From NCBI GenBank assembly GCA_022747635.1, contig JAKTNV010000001.1:29739990-29803989 (forward strand): a stretch of DNA of 64,000 nucleotides, given 5' to 3'. Source of the DNA: Hetaerina americana. Its lineage: Eukaryota; Arthropoda; Insecta; Odonata; Calopterygidae. This document shows positions 46,455 through 57,049 of this stretch, one piece after another (the first letter of the stretch is position 1; each line of letters begins with the position of its first letter). The translations under genes were made by a program, and so were the position numbers. The notes below the pieces were generated by a model. It was not told the origin of the DNA, did no database searches, and saw only the letters and a list, made by a program, of their open reading frames with translations.

Positions 46455-49400
46455 ATGGAACGATCGTTTTGGCTCGGCACTCGCATAAAAAACTTTTTAT
46501 TCGAAGGATATGACTTGACATCAATATGGGGTAAATTATTCTTTTGGCCTAATTGCTATTATTTTTGTGGTAATTTAAATATATATTAAAAGATGTTTGA
46601 CATTTGGATTAATAATTTAGGGTTTAATGCTCTATTATCTAGTTTGCAATGTTTTATAAAAACTTAGCCATAGATGAAATATTAATTGGTAACAAACTGG
46701 TCCTAGCAATGTACCATGCATTTTATAGACGTTCATTTTGATGTGATTGCCATTAAATTGAACGTATTGTAAACGAAGGAATGAGAAAATATTTCATATA
46801 TCTTGATTATGATTGAATTTTAGACTGGCATATTCAATGTATTGTACATGTGGTTTTCGTAGCAATATTTTTATTGTGGTCATGTTTACATAGGACTACT
46901 GGCCACATGTGTTGGAGCATCATCGCTCGCGGTACTTTATGAAGCCGGAAGAATATACAAGTTGCATTGCAAGGCTCGTATATTTCCTGAAACTGAAGAA
47001 ATGACAGATTCTATTACTGACACTGCAACGCTTATGACGTCATGCTCAGAAACCGCAACTATCAGGTATTTTTTCAGATCTTATGCTAACACAAGGCATT
47101 TGAATTTCATGACTTTGGCTAAAATTGTTAACTCTAACACAGCATTCAATCTCATTATACCAATACAATGAACCATGAGGAAGAAAATGGAATATGTTGT
47201 CGCCTGATAAAAATTTAAAAAAGCAATTAGTGTAACTCTAAGTTGTTTCTAAACTCAAGTTATCTGAAACCTTTAATTTTATACTCCCCTCCCTCATCCC
47301 TTATTTGCCTAATAATAGCATAATAGACCATTGAGTGTCAATTCCATTCTTAAAATTTTGGCTTTTTTACTCACATCGCTTGAAAATGTTTGCTTTCCTT
47401 TCTTAGAAGTGCAGTTGACAGATTTTTCCATGCAGCAAAATACACAATTTTTTGCATGCAGAATGAGTTGATTGGATATATGCTAATGCTGGCAGTAATG
47501 AGGTTCAACGTGGCCATTGCGCTTGCTGTATGGTTTGGAGCTGGGCTTGGTTACTTTGTTTTTGCTGCCAACATCAGTACCTCCCTTTCATCGAGAAACA
47601 ATGGGCAAAGAAGCAGGGGAAGGAGTAAAAGAAGTGTGACACCACCACCACATCAAGATTTTGACTCAACCACAGAAAAGCTCTCAGAGGAAAATGGTAA
47701 GAAATTACAAATGAGCAAAGCCATCAGTATTGCATGTATTCTTCAAAAGCTAATTTGCAATTATGAAAATGTTTTGTGATAATTTGCACCCAAGGGGTAA
47801 AATATTATTTTATAATTTTTTTAAATAATGATATTACATTACATAAAAGAGACATGGTAATCCACTGATAGAGTGCTGGGCTACTTACTGAAGATCTGGG
47901 TTGGTGCATAAGAATGGGTATGGGCACTCTAGGCACTCAGATTCACCAAGCAGTGTGATTTTTGGGTCCCAGATCTTACCGGGAAACCGCTGGTGGAACA
48001 GGGAAAGCTATTCCCTCCCCTACCTTGATGTGTCAATTTCAGACACCATTGGGTGAGCTCTGCTCTCACTTATGAAACCTACCTTTGGGTGGATAACTGT
48101 GTTTTTTAATATGAAATTGTCATGATATTTATTAAAATGCAGAATTTTAAAAGTGTTAAAAAATCATTTGCCTTGACTGAGATTCAAGCCGGGATCCCTC
48201 AATGTCCAGCCGAGTGCTCTGGCCATGAGGCATCCTATTGCACTTCAAAGTTTTGGGGATTTAAAAGGAAGGAGATTTTATGAAAAATTACCAGGCATAC
48301 ATCGTCACAGGCATTCATAGTCATGTGTGAAGCACCACAGTCCACAAGGTTAATTTTGAATTTGGCCAAGGTAAATACGTATGTTTTTAAAACATTTGCT
48401 TTGGGTGTATCAATTTTGCTAGGGGTGGGTGTATCAATTTTTTTGATTCAGAACCAGATCCTCTATTTTGGATTCTAAAAGGTTCTGTAGGAATGTAATT
48501 ATAATACAAATTATAAAAGGTGATAAATAATTGACCAGTTTAAAATATAGATAAACTGAGGCTATTTTGGCAAGAAATGTTTATATGTATAATAATTACA
48601 TGTTTCTCTATCAATTTTCCATCTTTATTCGTTGTTATTTTTAATGAAAGAATTCTCAATCTTTTTCATTCTTTTAGTGCTTATTTTCTTATTGTGCCAC
48701 ATGGGACGATTCAATTGCTGAACCTCCAAATTTTGCAAATCAAACTCAGAGAACTGAATCCGATTTCAATTTTCAGTCCAGCGTAAATATATGTGGATAT
48801 TTATGTCCAACAAATCTGATTTGACCAGTCCTAGTGTTTACTGCTCTCATTGTTTCCTTTGCTGTTCCTTTATTCCATTTTTAAGGCTTACCCACCTGGC
48901 AACTGTGGGACTTTGTCCCCTGAGTTTGGTGTCATGCCTGGTAGGGTGAGAAGCAAGATTCCTGGCATCATCATCATGCTAAATCCTTGCTCGGGAAAAT
49001 AGGCATCACCTAAAAAATAAGTCACACGAGAGAATTGCAACCATTAGAATAGGGACTAGAAACGTTGGGAAGATGTTGATGACAGGGAAGTTAGGAAACA
49101 TCAAGCAAGAATTGGAAAGAGGGATAATGAATAGTTCATGGTATTTCTAGTAAAGATGGGAAGAAAATATGATTTACTGGTATAATATAAAACCGAGATC
49201 ATAGGGAAAGAGAGCCATTGAAGGAAACAGTAGTAATGACCAAAAAGGTGCAAGGAAGAGTAGCAAAGAGAGTAGATGCGTGAATGAGTATTATTAGTTA
49301 TGGTAATATCCAAACCAATGAACTTGGTTCTTATTCAGGTCTACATGATGACAAATAATAATAGGGAGGAGGAAGTAGTCAAATATGTGATCAGCAATAG

Positions 49401-52400
49401 GAAATTATGGGAGATTAAGTATGGGAGATCAGCAATAGGAAATTATGGGATCACTTAAGTGTTTCCAAAGGGAAACACTTAATAGTGATGTTCTAATCAT
49501 AGTGGTGAATGAATGGGAGGAGGAGAGTGGAGAACTGCAGAAAATTTGAATTTGCATTAGCTTAATTAGTGTTCATTACTTAAAAGAAAGAAAGACTCGT
49601 ACTTTTCCACAGATTTTATTATACGGTACAACGCGTTTCACCGACTTGCGGCATCATCAGGTACAAATTTGCAAAACAGACAGAGCAAGCATATATACCC
49701 TCAGGACAGAGTGGGGGCGGGGAGGGTTGGAAGGATTTGAGAGGGGTGGGGGCTCGCAGGTGCGTTGATGGATTGTTTTGAACATTTCCAGGCTAGTTTT
49801 TCTGAGAGGAGTGGGGAGGGGTATGGGAACAATTGCTCATTACAAAGTGCCGTGTTGGGGTTTACCAAGTGCCTTCTAATCTCTAATTGCTCGAGAGCGT
49901 CCATTTTTAATCCTTTTGGGAGTGTGTGTAATATCTCTGGGACAAAGTCACTGCTGTGGTTGAATTCTAGTAAATGCTTGGCGAAGGGAGAGTTGTTATT
50001 CTGATTTTTGTGACACCTAGCGTGTTCCTTGACTCGTAACTTGATATTCCCACCATCAACGGTTCAACTTCCTCGACTTGACAATCACAATTAGGGATAA
50101 TAGACACGAATTTGCAATTTATAGGAAACCCACATATACAGACCATATAATTTCTAATGATTCCGCACACCACTTTTCTCACAAACACGCAGCCCTCCTC
50201 TCCATGATCCACCGCCTCCTACACATCCCCCTTTCCCCCAAAAACTTCAAAATTGAACTCGTGAATATCACTAATATAGCTACCAACAATGGTTTCAACC
50301 CCAAACTAGTTGACACATTACTACGGAAAAAACAAAAAGCAATGGCCATAAAAAGCATTTTCGTATCACAGCCCGCAGTATCTAAAGATTTTAAGTGGTG
50401 CTCGATCCCGTTTCTGGGAGATCTTTCATATAGGATTTCCAACTGCCTACCCACCTCACTCAAAGCAGCCTTCTACCCACCCATAACCCTCTCCAAACTT
50501 CTAGCCAATGGAAAAGACACCCAGGATAGCCTTCTCAAATCAGGCATTTATAAACTGAAATGCAAGGATTGCAACAGCGTTTATGTCGGTCAGACCGGCA
50601 GGAATATCAAGTTACGAGTCAAGGAACACGCTAGGTGTCACAAAAATCAGAATAACAACTCTCTCTTCGCCAAGCATTTACTAGAATTCAACCACAGCAG
50701 TGACTTTGTCCCAGAGATATTACACACACTCCCAAAAGGATTAAAAATGGATGCTCTCGAGCAATTAGAGATTAGAAGGCACTTGGTGAACCCCAACACG
50801 ACACTTTGTAATGAGCAATTGTTCCCATACCCCTCCCCACTCCTCTCAGAAAAACTAGCCTGGAAATGTTCAAAACAATCCATCAACGCACCTGCGAGCC
50901 CCCACCCCTCCCAAATCCTTCCAACCCTCCCCGCCCCCACTCTGTCCTGAGGGTATATATGCTTGCTCTGTCTGTTTTGCAAATTTGTACCTGATGATGC
51001 CGCAAGTCAGTGAAACACATTGTACCGTATGATAAAATCTGTGGAAAAGTATGAGTCTTTCTTTCTTTTTAGTAATGGATATTAAATACTTCCACGAAGT
51101 GAAGCCTGAAACAATAGAATATATTAATTAGTGTTGTTTAAATTTACGTACACAACCATGACTTATTGTTATTATTGCTTTTTTTATTTGGGTTCATTCA
51201 ACTAAACTGTTCTTGAAGCTTAAAGCTCTAATAAAGGGGGTGTTCCTCCAGATATTTGTGCATGCTTTGGATATAAAGTCAAGGCTTGTTTAATTAAGGA
51301 GCCAAAATCATGGAGTTAGGTGATTAAACTGTAGTCTTATGAGCTACAACAATCTATTTTTGCTGCTAAGAGATGAAATGAATCCTCTTTGAGAACACAA
51401 AGGAATGGATTTTATGTGATTTGCCATTAGGAAAGGAACATGGAAGCTGTAAATAGGTCTTAAAAGCTGGAAATGGCAATGGACAAACTGGCACCCGATA
51501 AGGCTCAATTAGTGGCAAGGGATTTTCCCAACCCGGAATAGGTGTGAAAAACGCATTCTGAAACAGTTTTTTGTAAAATCATTTGGAGAGGAGAGGCCAA
51601 CTAAGGGGAGAGGAGATGACCATTTCACTATGGTCAAAATCATAGTGTAACTGAACCATATGACTATTTGCCTGATATTGATTAAAATCAAAATGTTATT
51701 CTAACTGCAGCAGTCATTTTTATTAGAGAACTAGCCTCATAGAACCAAAGATAATGGCCTGAGAAATCTGTTGAGCATTGAATAGAAGAAAAGGAGCACA
51801 GGATGAAGATGTATTTTGTCATTAAGGAGATCAGATAAACATTGGGTGTATAGTAATGGTAATTTCCTTGTTTATTATTTATGTAAACCATTATATACTA
51901 GTCATTTGAAAATGATTGATTTACTTTTGGATCTTGGCATGTTTGAACATGGTTTATTATAGTGAATGTATGGGAGTGCTATTTATATGTTAAATGATTA
52001 GACCCAAGAATTTAAGGAAATTGCATTTTTGCTCTTGAGTTGAGACAATAACAATTTTTGATAATTTTATTTTAATTTGGTCACATAAGTGTTGCATTTG
52101 TCATGTTCATAATGTTATGAGTGCTCTTAGGGATTTAAAGGGGTTAGCATTTTATTCTGAGAAGGAAAAAACAGTTCATTTTAATTTTTCAAATTTATTG
52201 TTGCAATTTAATCTTATGGAAATAGTAATTATAAACTGACGGATGAATGTAGATGCACGATTGCCAGTGCTATCACAACTTAAAATAATTTGTTATCATT
52301 ATTACTTTTAATATATGTGCCTTCATCAAAATACCAATTACTGTTCATTGATGTTTTCATTTTTGCTTTTATTATGGGCAATCGCTCATATTGAATTTGT

Positions 52401-52756
52401 TTTCCTGTAAGTTGTCAGAGGTGAATGAAAACTGAATTTGTGGTCACAGGTAACCTGAACATAAGACATCCCTTATCATTGTACATATTCATGCAATCAT
52501 TTGGTAAATTTTGTTTGATTCTAGGATTTTTACTTTATAAGTGCGTATGTATAAATGTGGCATTCTCTGTTTATTTTAAGCTGGGGATGAAAATGAAGAA
52601 GGTTGGAAAGCAGAGGCCAGCCAGCAACCATTTCAACATGGTCTAGATCATAGTGTAACTGAACCATGTGACCATTTGCCTGATAATGATGGAAATCAAG
52701 ATGGTTTTGTAACTGCAACAGTCATTGTTCATAGGGAACCATCCTCCCAGAAATAA
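46455..52756 (+). CDS. SLC31/Ctr-family copper transporter, CTR2-like
   Basis: Exons 46455-46530, 46894-47065, 47407-47696 and 52581-52756 join in phases 1/1, 2/2 and 1/1 to give 237 residues. This family forms trimers that carry Cu(I) across the plasma or endolysosomal membrane. TM1 covers about 24-45 (WGLLATCVGASSLAVLYEAG; the preceding stretch FLFEGYDL matches the family's ILF--W element). TM2 covers about 102-120 and holds the selectivity-filter motif MxxxM (M110, M114 in MLAVM). TM3 follows directly and has the packing motif GxxxG (G127, G131 in GAGLG). The Met/His-rich ectodomain of Ctr1 is missing, which favours the CTR2 type. After TM3 a long, unusual cytosolic tail of about 95 residues is Arg/Ser-rich and then acidic, lacking the usual HCH ending. 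Splice donors are GTAAAT, GTATTT and GTAAGA. An AATAAA lies at 52939. Intron 3 (4.9 kb) is packed with transposons. Confidence 0.9.
47860..48130 (+). repeat. Short interspersed repeat (family C), copy 2
   Basis: It opens with a tRNA-like GGTAATCCACTGATAGAGTG and continues to the block CTTGATGTGTCAATTTCAGA shared with 41.5 kb, ending GGATAACTGTGTTTT. In intron 3 of the copper transporter gene. Confidence 0.55.
48165..48385 (-). repeat. tRNA-derived SINE, family B, copy 2
   Basis: Head and body align with 8975-9225: GATTCAAGCCGGGATCCCTC, GTCCAGCCGAGTGCT, then GGCATTCATAGT and CACCACAGTCCACAAGGTTA. Same orientation as copy 1. Confidence 0.78.
48880..49560 (+). repeat. LINE 5' fragment with decayed endonuclease region
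   Basis: Across frames the plus strand reads GKLGNIKQELER-like, VISKPMNLVLIQVYM and then NNREEEVVKYV, matching the QVYMPT---EEEEVE-VYD region of CFDP2-type LINE endonucleases. A short internal duplication and palindrome lie at 49376-49490. It stops next to the Penelope-like element. Confidence 0.7.
49624..49666 (-). ncRNA. Hammerhead ribozyme motif (left arm, consensus-like)
   Basis: The minus strand reads GTAC (stem I), CTGATGA, a stem II of (T)GCCG/CAAGT/CGGT, GAAA, then palindromic ACGCGT as minimal stem III, T and GTAC as stem I partner. All core bases of the type I hammerhead fold are present. Penelope-like elements are known to carry such ribozymes in their terminal repeats, often with very short stem III that works as a dimer. 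Confidence 0.75.
50078..50950 (+). CDS. Penelope-like polyprotein C-terminus: RT thumb plus GIY-YIG endonuclease
   Basis: There are 290 codons open to the stop at 50950. Residues 1-50 match the end of Penelope RT (FAIYRKPTYTDHII, then HKHAALLSMIHRLL). A GIY-YIG nuclease domain spans about 155-235: GIY at 156-158, YVG at 169-171, basic residues after QTGR, and Glu in the ALEQLEIRRHL helix. The CKDC pair between GIY and YVG is the zinc-finger-like insert typical of this group. The RT fingers and palm are missing, so it cannot reverse-transcribe. The first ATG is not the native start. Confidence 0.92.
   Translation: MTITIRDNRHEFAIYRKPTYTDHIISNDSAHHFSHKHAALLSMIHRLLHIPLSPKNFKIELVNITNIATNNGFNPKLVDTLLRKKQKAMAIKSIFVSQPAVSKDFKWCSIPFLGDLSYRISNCLPTSLKAAFYPPITLSKLLANGKDTQDSLLKSGIYKLKCKDCNSVYVGQTGRNIKLRVKEHARCHKNQNNNSLFAKHLLEFNHSSDFVPEILHTLPKGLKMDALEQLEIRRHLVNPNTTLCNEQLFPYPSPLLSEKLAWKCSKQSINAPASPHPSQILPTLPAPTLS
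50984..51027 (+). ncRNA. Hammerhead ribozyme motif (right arm, decayed)
   Basis: Same layout, with CTGATGA and GAAA kept. Stem II has a CGGT to CAGT change, and the stem III palindrome has become ACACAT, which weakens both stems. Probably inactive. Confidence 0.65.
51583..51842 (+). pseudogene. Decayed duplicate of the copper transporter's last exon
   Basis: It aligns along its length with 52597-52852: CATAGTGTAACTGAACCAT is identical in both, and the blocks after it (TGACTATTTGCCTGATAT; AATAGAAGAAAAG(G/A)AGC) also match. The match covers the last coding exon and about 100 bp of 3' UTR. In the duplicate the frame is broken (GGA changed to TAA, and other changes), so it is a dead tandem copy about 1.0 kb upstream of the working exon. 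Confidence 0.88.
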
Positions 52757-52944
52757 AGGTAATGATCTGAGAAATCTGGTGAACATTAAATAGAAGAAAA
52801 GAAGCTCAGGATGAAGAGTACTTTTTTTCATTAGGAAGATCAGGTGAACCTTTTATGGGGCCTCATGAAGATACACTTATCTGAGCACCTCTTCTCTTCT
52901 GTACTTGTATATTTTATTAAAATATCAATCACTGGCCCAATAAA

Positions 52945-53795
52945 TCAAGTCAATCAGATATTTGGTCTTTGATAGCAAGCAATCTTGCATTAGTCAATGG
53001 TCACATCATGTCAATCACTTGTCACATATCATCCTTCCCTATTATCATAATAACCTTCTATTCATTCTATAATGTCAGGGTTTCTTTGTATGCATATATT
53101 TCATATTCTAAAAATGTCATTTATGGTATAGATGGTTAAATTCTTTAATCATATATAATTATTTGTATATTTTGTGATAATATGTACACATATGACCTAA
53201 GCATGGTTAAGTCAGCTGAGGTCATTATGGCAATTGGGAATCTCCATTTTGTTAACATGTTTTAAATGAAAGCATAAAATATGATCATTCCCAGAAAATA
53301 TACATGTTTATATAAGTTCTCAGAATAATAATTCTAAGGCCCCATTTGTACTTTTTTCTGTTGAATTTGTTAAAGGATAAATATACCTTCAAGGATACAA
53401 CTGTCCCAGTATATTTGCTATCTTCATTGTATGCCTTTTAGTAGAATCACTTTTTTCAATCAAAATTCAAATTTAAAATATCTTTAATCATAATTGGTGG
53501 TGACACTGGTCCAATAAGAATCACGGTGCTTTATAAGCTAGGTCCATAATGATTATTATTCTCTTTTTCCTTCTTGATAGTGATAATAGATTCTTAATTG
53601 TAAAAGTCTCTCACTTGTTCCACTGTCCTTCTCTATTGTTATTTTAAAAATTGTATTCCTTACTTCAACTTCAGATCATTACCTTAATTTTATACTTGTT
53701 TATTGTGAACCACAATTGTTTCATAGTGCCTTCTTGATGTTATGTCTAAGGGCAAAGGTTATCCCATACTTCTTGTCTGGTACTACAGCCTAATG
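52945..53795. other. No gene seen
   Basis: AT-rich DNA downstream of the copper transporter's likely polyadenylation signal. No frame or repeat could be supported. Confidence 0.4.
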
Positions 53796-53799
53796 TGAA

Positions 53800-54660
53800 C
53801 TTTTCCTTCAGCACCTATTCCCTTCAGAATTTTCTATCCTTCATCTCTGCATCCCTTCTCATTCACATTCTTCTAAGTTCTTCTGGCACATCATCCATCC
53901 ATCTTCTCCTATAACTCTTCTTCCTGCTTTTATAGACCTGTACCATCAGGATTTTCTTTGGTATTTACTACTCATCCATTCTTTCCACTTGGCCTAACCA
54001 TTTAATTCTAATAGTTTTTATAAATATTACCATATCCTTATATTTTAAGATTTTAACTATTTCCTGGTGGCTTTTCTTTCGAATTTCCTCAGTGCTTCTT
54101 ACTCCTTTTTTGTAATAGTCCATGTTTCACCTTCATGGATGATAGCTGATCTAATAAGTTTATTATATATTTTCATTTTTCTATTATGGCAATGAGTTTG
54201 CTTTTTAATTATATAATATTTGTGTAATATGGCTAATTCCTGTTTGTATTCTATCTAGGATTGACATGTCCATATCTGGGATTCATGACATTTCCTAGTT
54301 ACCTAAACCTATTAATCTGACCTCCTTACGGAGCTTACTATAAAAGCTGAATATCCTCTCCTGATTCCTTTATCAATGCCAGTTGTACTATTTTCACAAG
54401 TTATCACCCTCAATGAATGTTCTCTGAATAAATCATGTATTACTGTTTTGACAATGTAGTTCATTGCAATTTTTCATGGGATATGAAGGATGATTGTCCA
54501 GTTTTTTATCATTTGAGTTCTACAGCTCTGTGAAGTCAGCAAATGATAGTTTTTAATTCTTTGTAGTCTATTATTGAAATAAGCTGAGTGCAAGAATAGT
54601 ATATGTTGTTTCTTTAGTTCTAATCTGAATGGATCATCACTGAAAGGCTGTTGTATGTTT
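53800..54660 (-). repeat. LINE 3' fragment (RT end and C-terminal region)
   Basis: The minus strand reads KLIRSAIIHEGETW at about 54125-54170 and RLGQVERM at about 53975-54000. These match the PVIIYGSETW and WLGHVERM landmarks at the 3' coding end of LINEs. Many stops. Confidence 0.7.
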
Positions 54661-56856
54661 TATGTAACTATAATAATTATTTTTAAATGTAAATTTTCAC
54701 TATTCAATTTTGATAGTTACATGTGGTCTGGTAACCCATTGATCAAAGGTAATTACTGGAAAAACCTTTTACAGATAGGAGAGTACTTGCATATCTTAAG
54801 GTTGGATCCTTAGTAATCCTGTGATATGATTCATTAAGACATATGCAATGATTAAGGAATAATTCATATACATAGGTTGCCGCAAGCAATTCTTATAACT
54901 GTCAAATGTCATCAGCTTACTGTGGTCTCTATACCAGAGGTCAGGAGAGTATAAACTACAATTCCGCAATAAAACAATGTGAGTTGGGATGGCAAATTTA
55001 CCTGGAAAGAATGAAACCTCTCTATTTATATGTGGGCATAACTCATTAGTTACTATAATAAAAATGCCAATCTATTCAGGAATCATACCAGCTCTGATTT
55101 TATAAATATAAACAGTATTGAAACAATATTTTCCAAATATTGAATACTTTTTTAGCATTTTGAAAGTTCTTGTGTAATAATTATATACTAAATGTTTATT
55201 TTTGTAATTGTACCCTTTCCTTTGATCTGAATTTATTATAAGGCCTTTCCACAATGTCTTATTTGCCCTATTCTAAAAACTAATTTGCCCCTGCATACCA
55301 ATTATGTTTTTTTTTAAATAATCTTATTTTCATCTTGTATAATTTATAACCTATTATTATTAAACTAGTGATTATCCACTGTATGGCAAATTGAATTTTC
55401 TGTACATGACTACTCATTACATTTAATGCAAATTTTTATATGCATCAGCCAAGTACATGCTCTTGTGAATGAAGCGTATGTCATTGAGATCTTCTGTAAA
55501 TAGAAGAATGTATACAATCTTTTGCTAAAAATTGTAATTCTTGTAATTGTATTCTTGTGATGTTATTGGTCTTTGTAATATTTATCATAAGTTAAACTGA
55601 CTAAACTAATTATCCATCATTCAAATCTATAATATTTAATAAAAATAATTTGTATGTACTCCCCTTTCTTAATTGGGCGCATTACATTCTCGGTGTACAC
55701 TTTATGCCATCTAAACAGGCAAGAATACTGTGTAAATGTGATTAAATTACTTTGATTTTTGTGAAAAAATATTTTCTGTGATATTAATAAATTTTGTACA
55801 GTTTATAATTTTTGTGTCAATACATAAAAATGTAAAAAATATCAATACGTAAAAATATCAATACATAAAAATGTTGTAAAATACATAAATTTGGGTGAAT
55901 TATAAAAGTATACAAGCATGGCAATGGCATTACATGTTAAGGAACATACTCATTATTAGTTGGTTAGTTCTACCTATGGTTAGATGCTTATTTATTTTGC
56001 CGCTGGAAATAACCAGAAAAACTGCTACAAGAAAAATATGTTGGTAGGGAAGTCTTTGTTATGCTAATTTCACCAATCAAATTTTTGGCTAATAAAGAAA
56101 AACATGGCCCAAAAGTTGTAAGATAATGAGAAAAATTGATTTAAAAAATTCCTATATTTAATGAAATTAAGTGATTGAATACTACTATTTATTATTTATC
56201 ACATTTACATTAGAAAACCACGGTAATAATCTCTTGTTTTTGTATTCATTCACTTGGCTGGTATGGCTTCTCTTGTAGTAATACTGCTTGTTTGATTCAA
56301 CTAGGGTTTTAAAAGTAACTTTCCTCCAAAGTTTGTTAAATGAGGTACATTTTTCATTCATTTTAAAACATTTAATTAATTCAGAATATAACAGCTTGTT
56401 AGTAGTAGAAAGGTTATACTGGTGCTGATGAGAGTTTGATTATTGGGTGTGAGGTGGGGACTGTCTTGTTAGGAATATGGATGTTTACAATTGCTAGATG
56501 TTTGGTATTGGTGTTTACATATATGTATAAAGACAAACCATAAGGTGTTTATGTGTATATATATAAAGACTGAGAAATACCATAGTAGAGTATAGGAATG
56601 CCAAGACACTGTATCAGCAAATCCCACCTATGTTGGTGGGAAATAATATTTCTTTGTGTCTAATGGCTCAAATGAATCACGTTAGCTAATGAGCCCTAAA
56701 TGTTTTGCTCTGAAGTCAAGAAGTTATCAATGAAAACAGCTTCTCGGGGCGTTTGCATCATTAAAGATTTGAGTAGTGAGTAGGATGCACTGAGGTAAAC
56801 CATAAAATAAGGAAGCCTGGCATCATGATTGGATTGCTTTGAATTAAATACTGCAG
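54661..56856. other. No gene seen; AT-rich
   Basis: No coding signal was found. A short imperfect tandem repeat of CAATACATAAAAAT-like units lies at about 55819-55890. Confidence 0.4.
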
Positions 56857-56971
56857 GTAATACTCAGTTTGGCTCATCACCTGATGGCTATTTTACTCCC
56901 GTAATGACTCCTAACTATGGACGATTGGCCCAGAAGACACTGCAAAATACTACGATTCAAACCTGGGTCAG
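56857..56971 (+). CDS. Candidate internal coding exon, unknown protein
   Basis: It has acceptor AATACTGCAG and donor TCAG/GTACAT. The frame between them reads NTQFGSSPDGYFTPVMTPNY, then GRLAQKTLQNTTIQTWV, with protein-like composition, entering in phase 1 and leaving in phase 2. I do not recognise it. Exon 3 of the copper transporter also ends in phase 1, so an alternative 3' exon of that gene is possible. A separate plus-strand gene is equally likely. One caution: CAG/GTAATA at its left edge also resembles a donor. Confidence 0.45.
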
Positions 56972-57049
56972 GTACATGAAGCAGGTGCATCGTCCTCATA
57001 ACTTGGTTTCAATTATTGACATTTATGTAGGATTAAGATTTGTCTGAGC

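Larger units (their letters stand above)
49579..51072 (+). mobile_element. 5'-truncated Penelope-like element flanked by an inverted copy of its 3' end
   Basis: Arms of about 470 bp (49579-50050 and 50601-51072) are near-identical inverted repeats around a 550-bp core. The right arm is the 3' end of the element (C-terminal coding plus UTR) and the left arm is its complement. Penelope-like elements are known to carry extra terminal copies in direct or inverted orientation (pLTRs). The outer ends both carry an AAAGAAAGAAAGACT-like tract. The element sits in intron 3 of the copper transporter gene. Confidence 0.9.

Noticed and set aside
50179..50982. Minus-strand frames within the Penelope-like element, including one of 111 codons
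   Set aside because: Antisense of the GIY-YIG coding region and the inverted arm.
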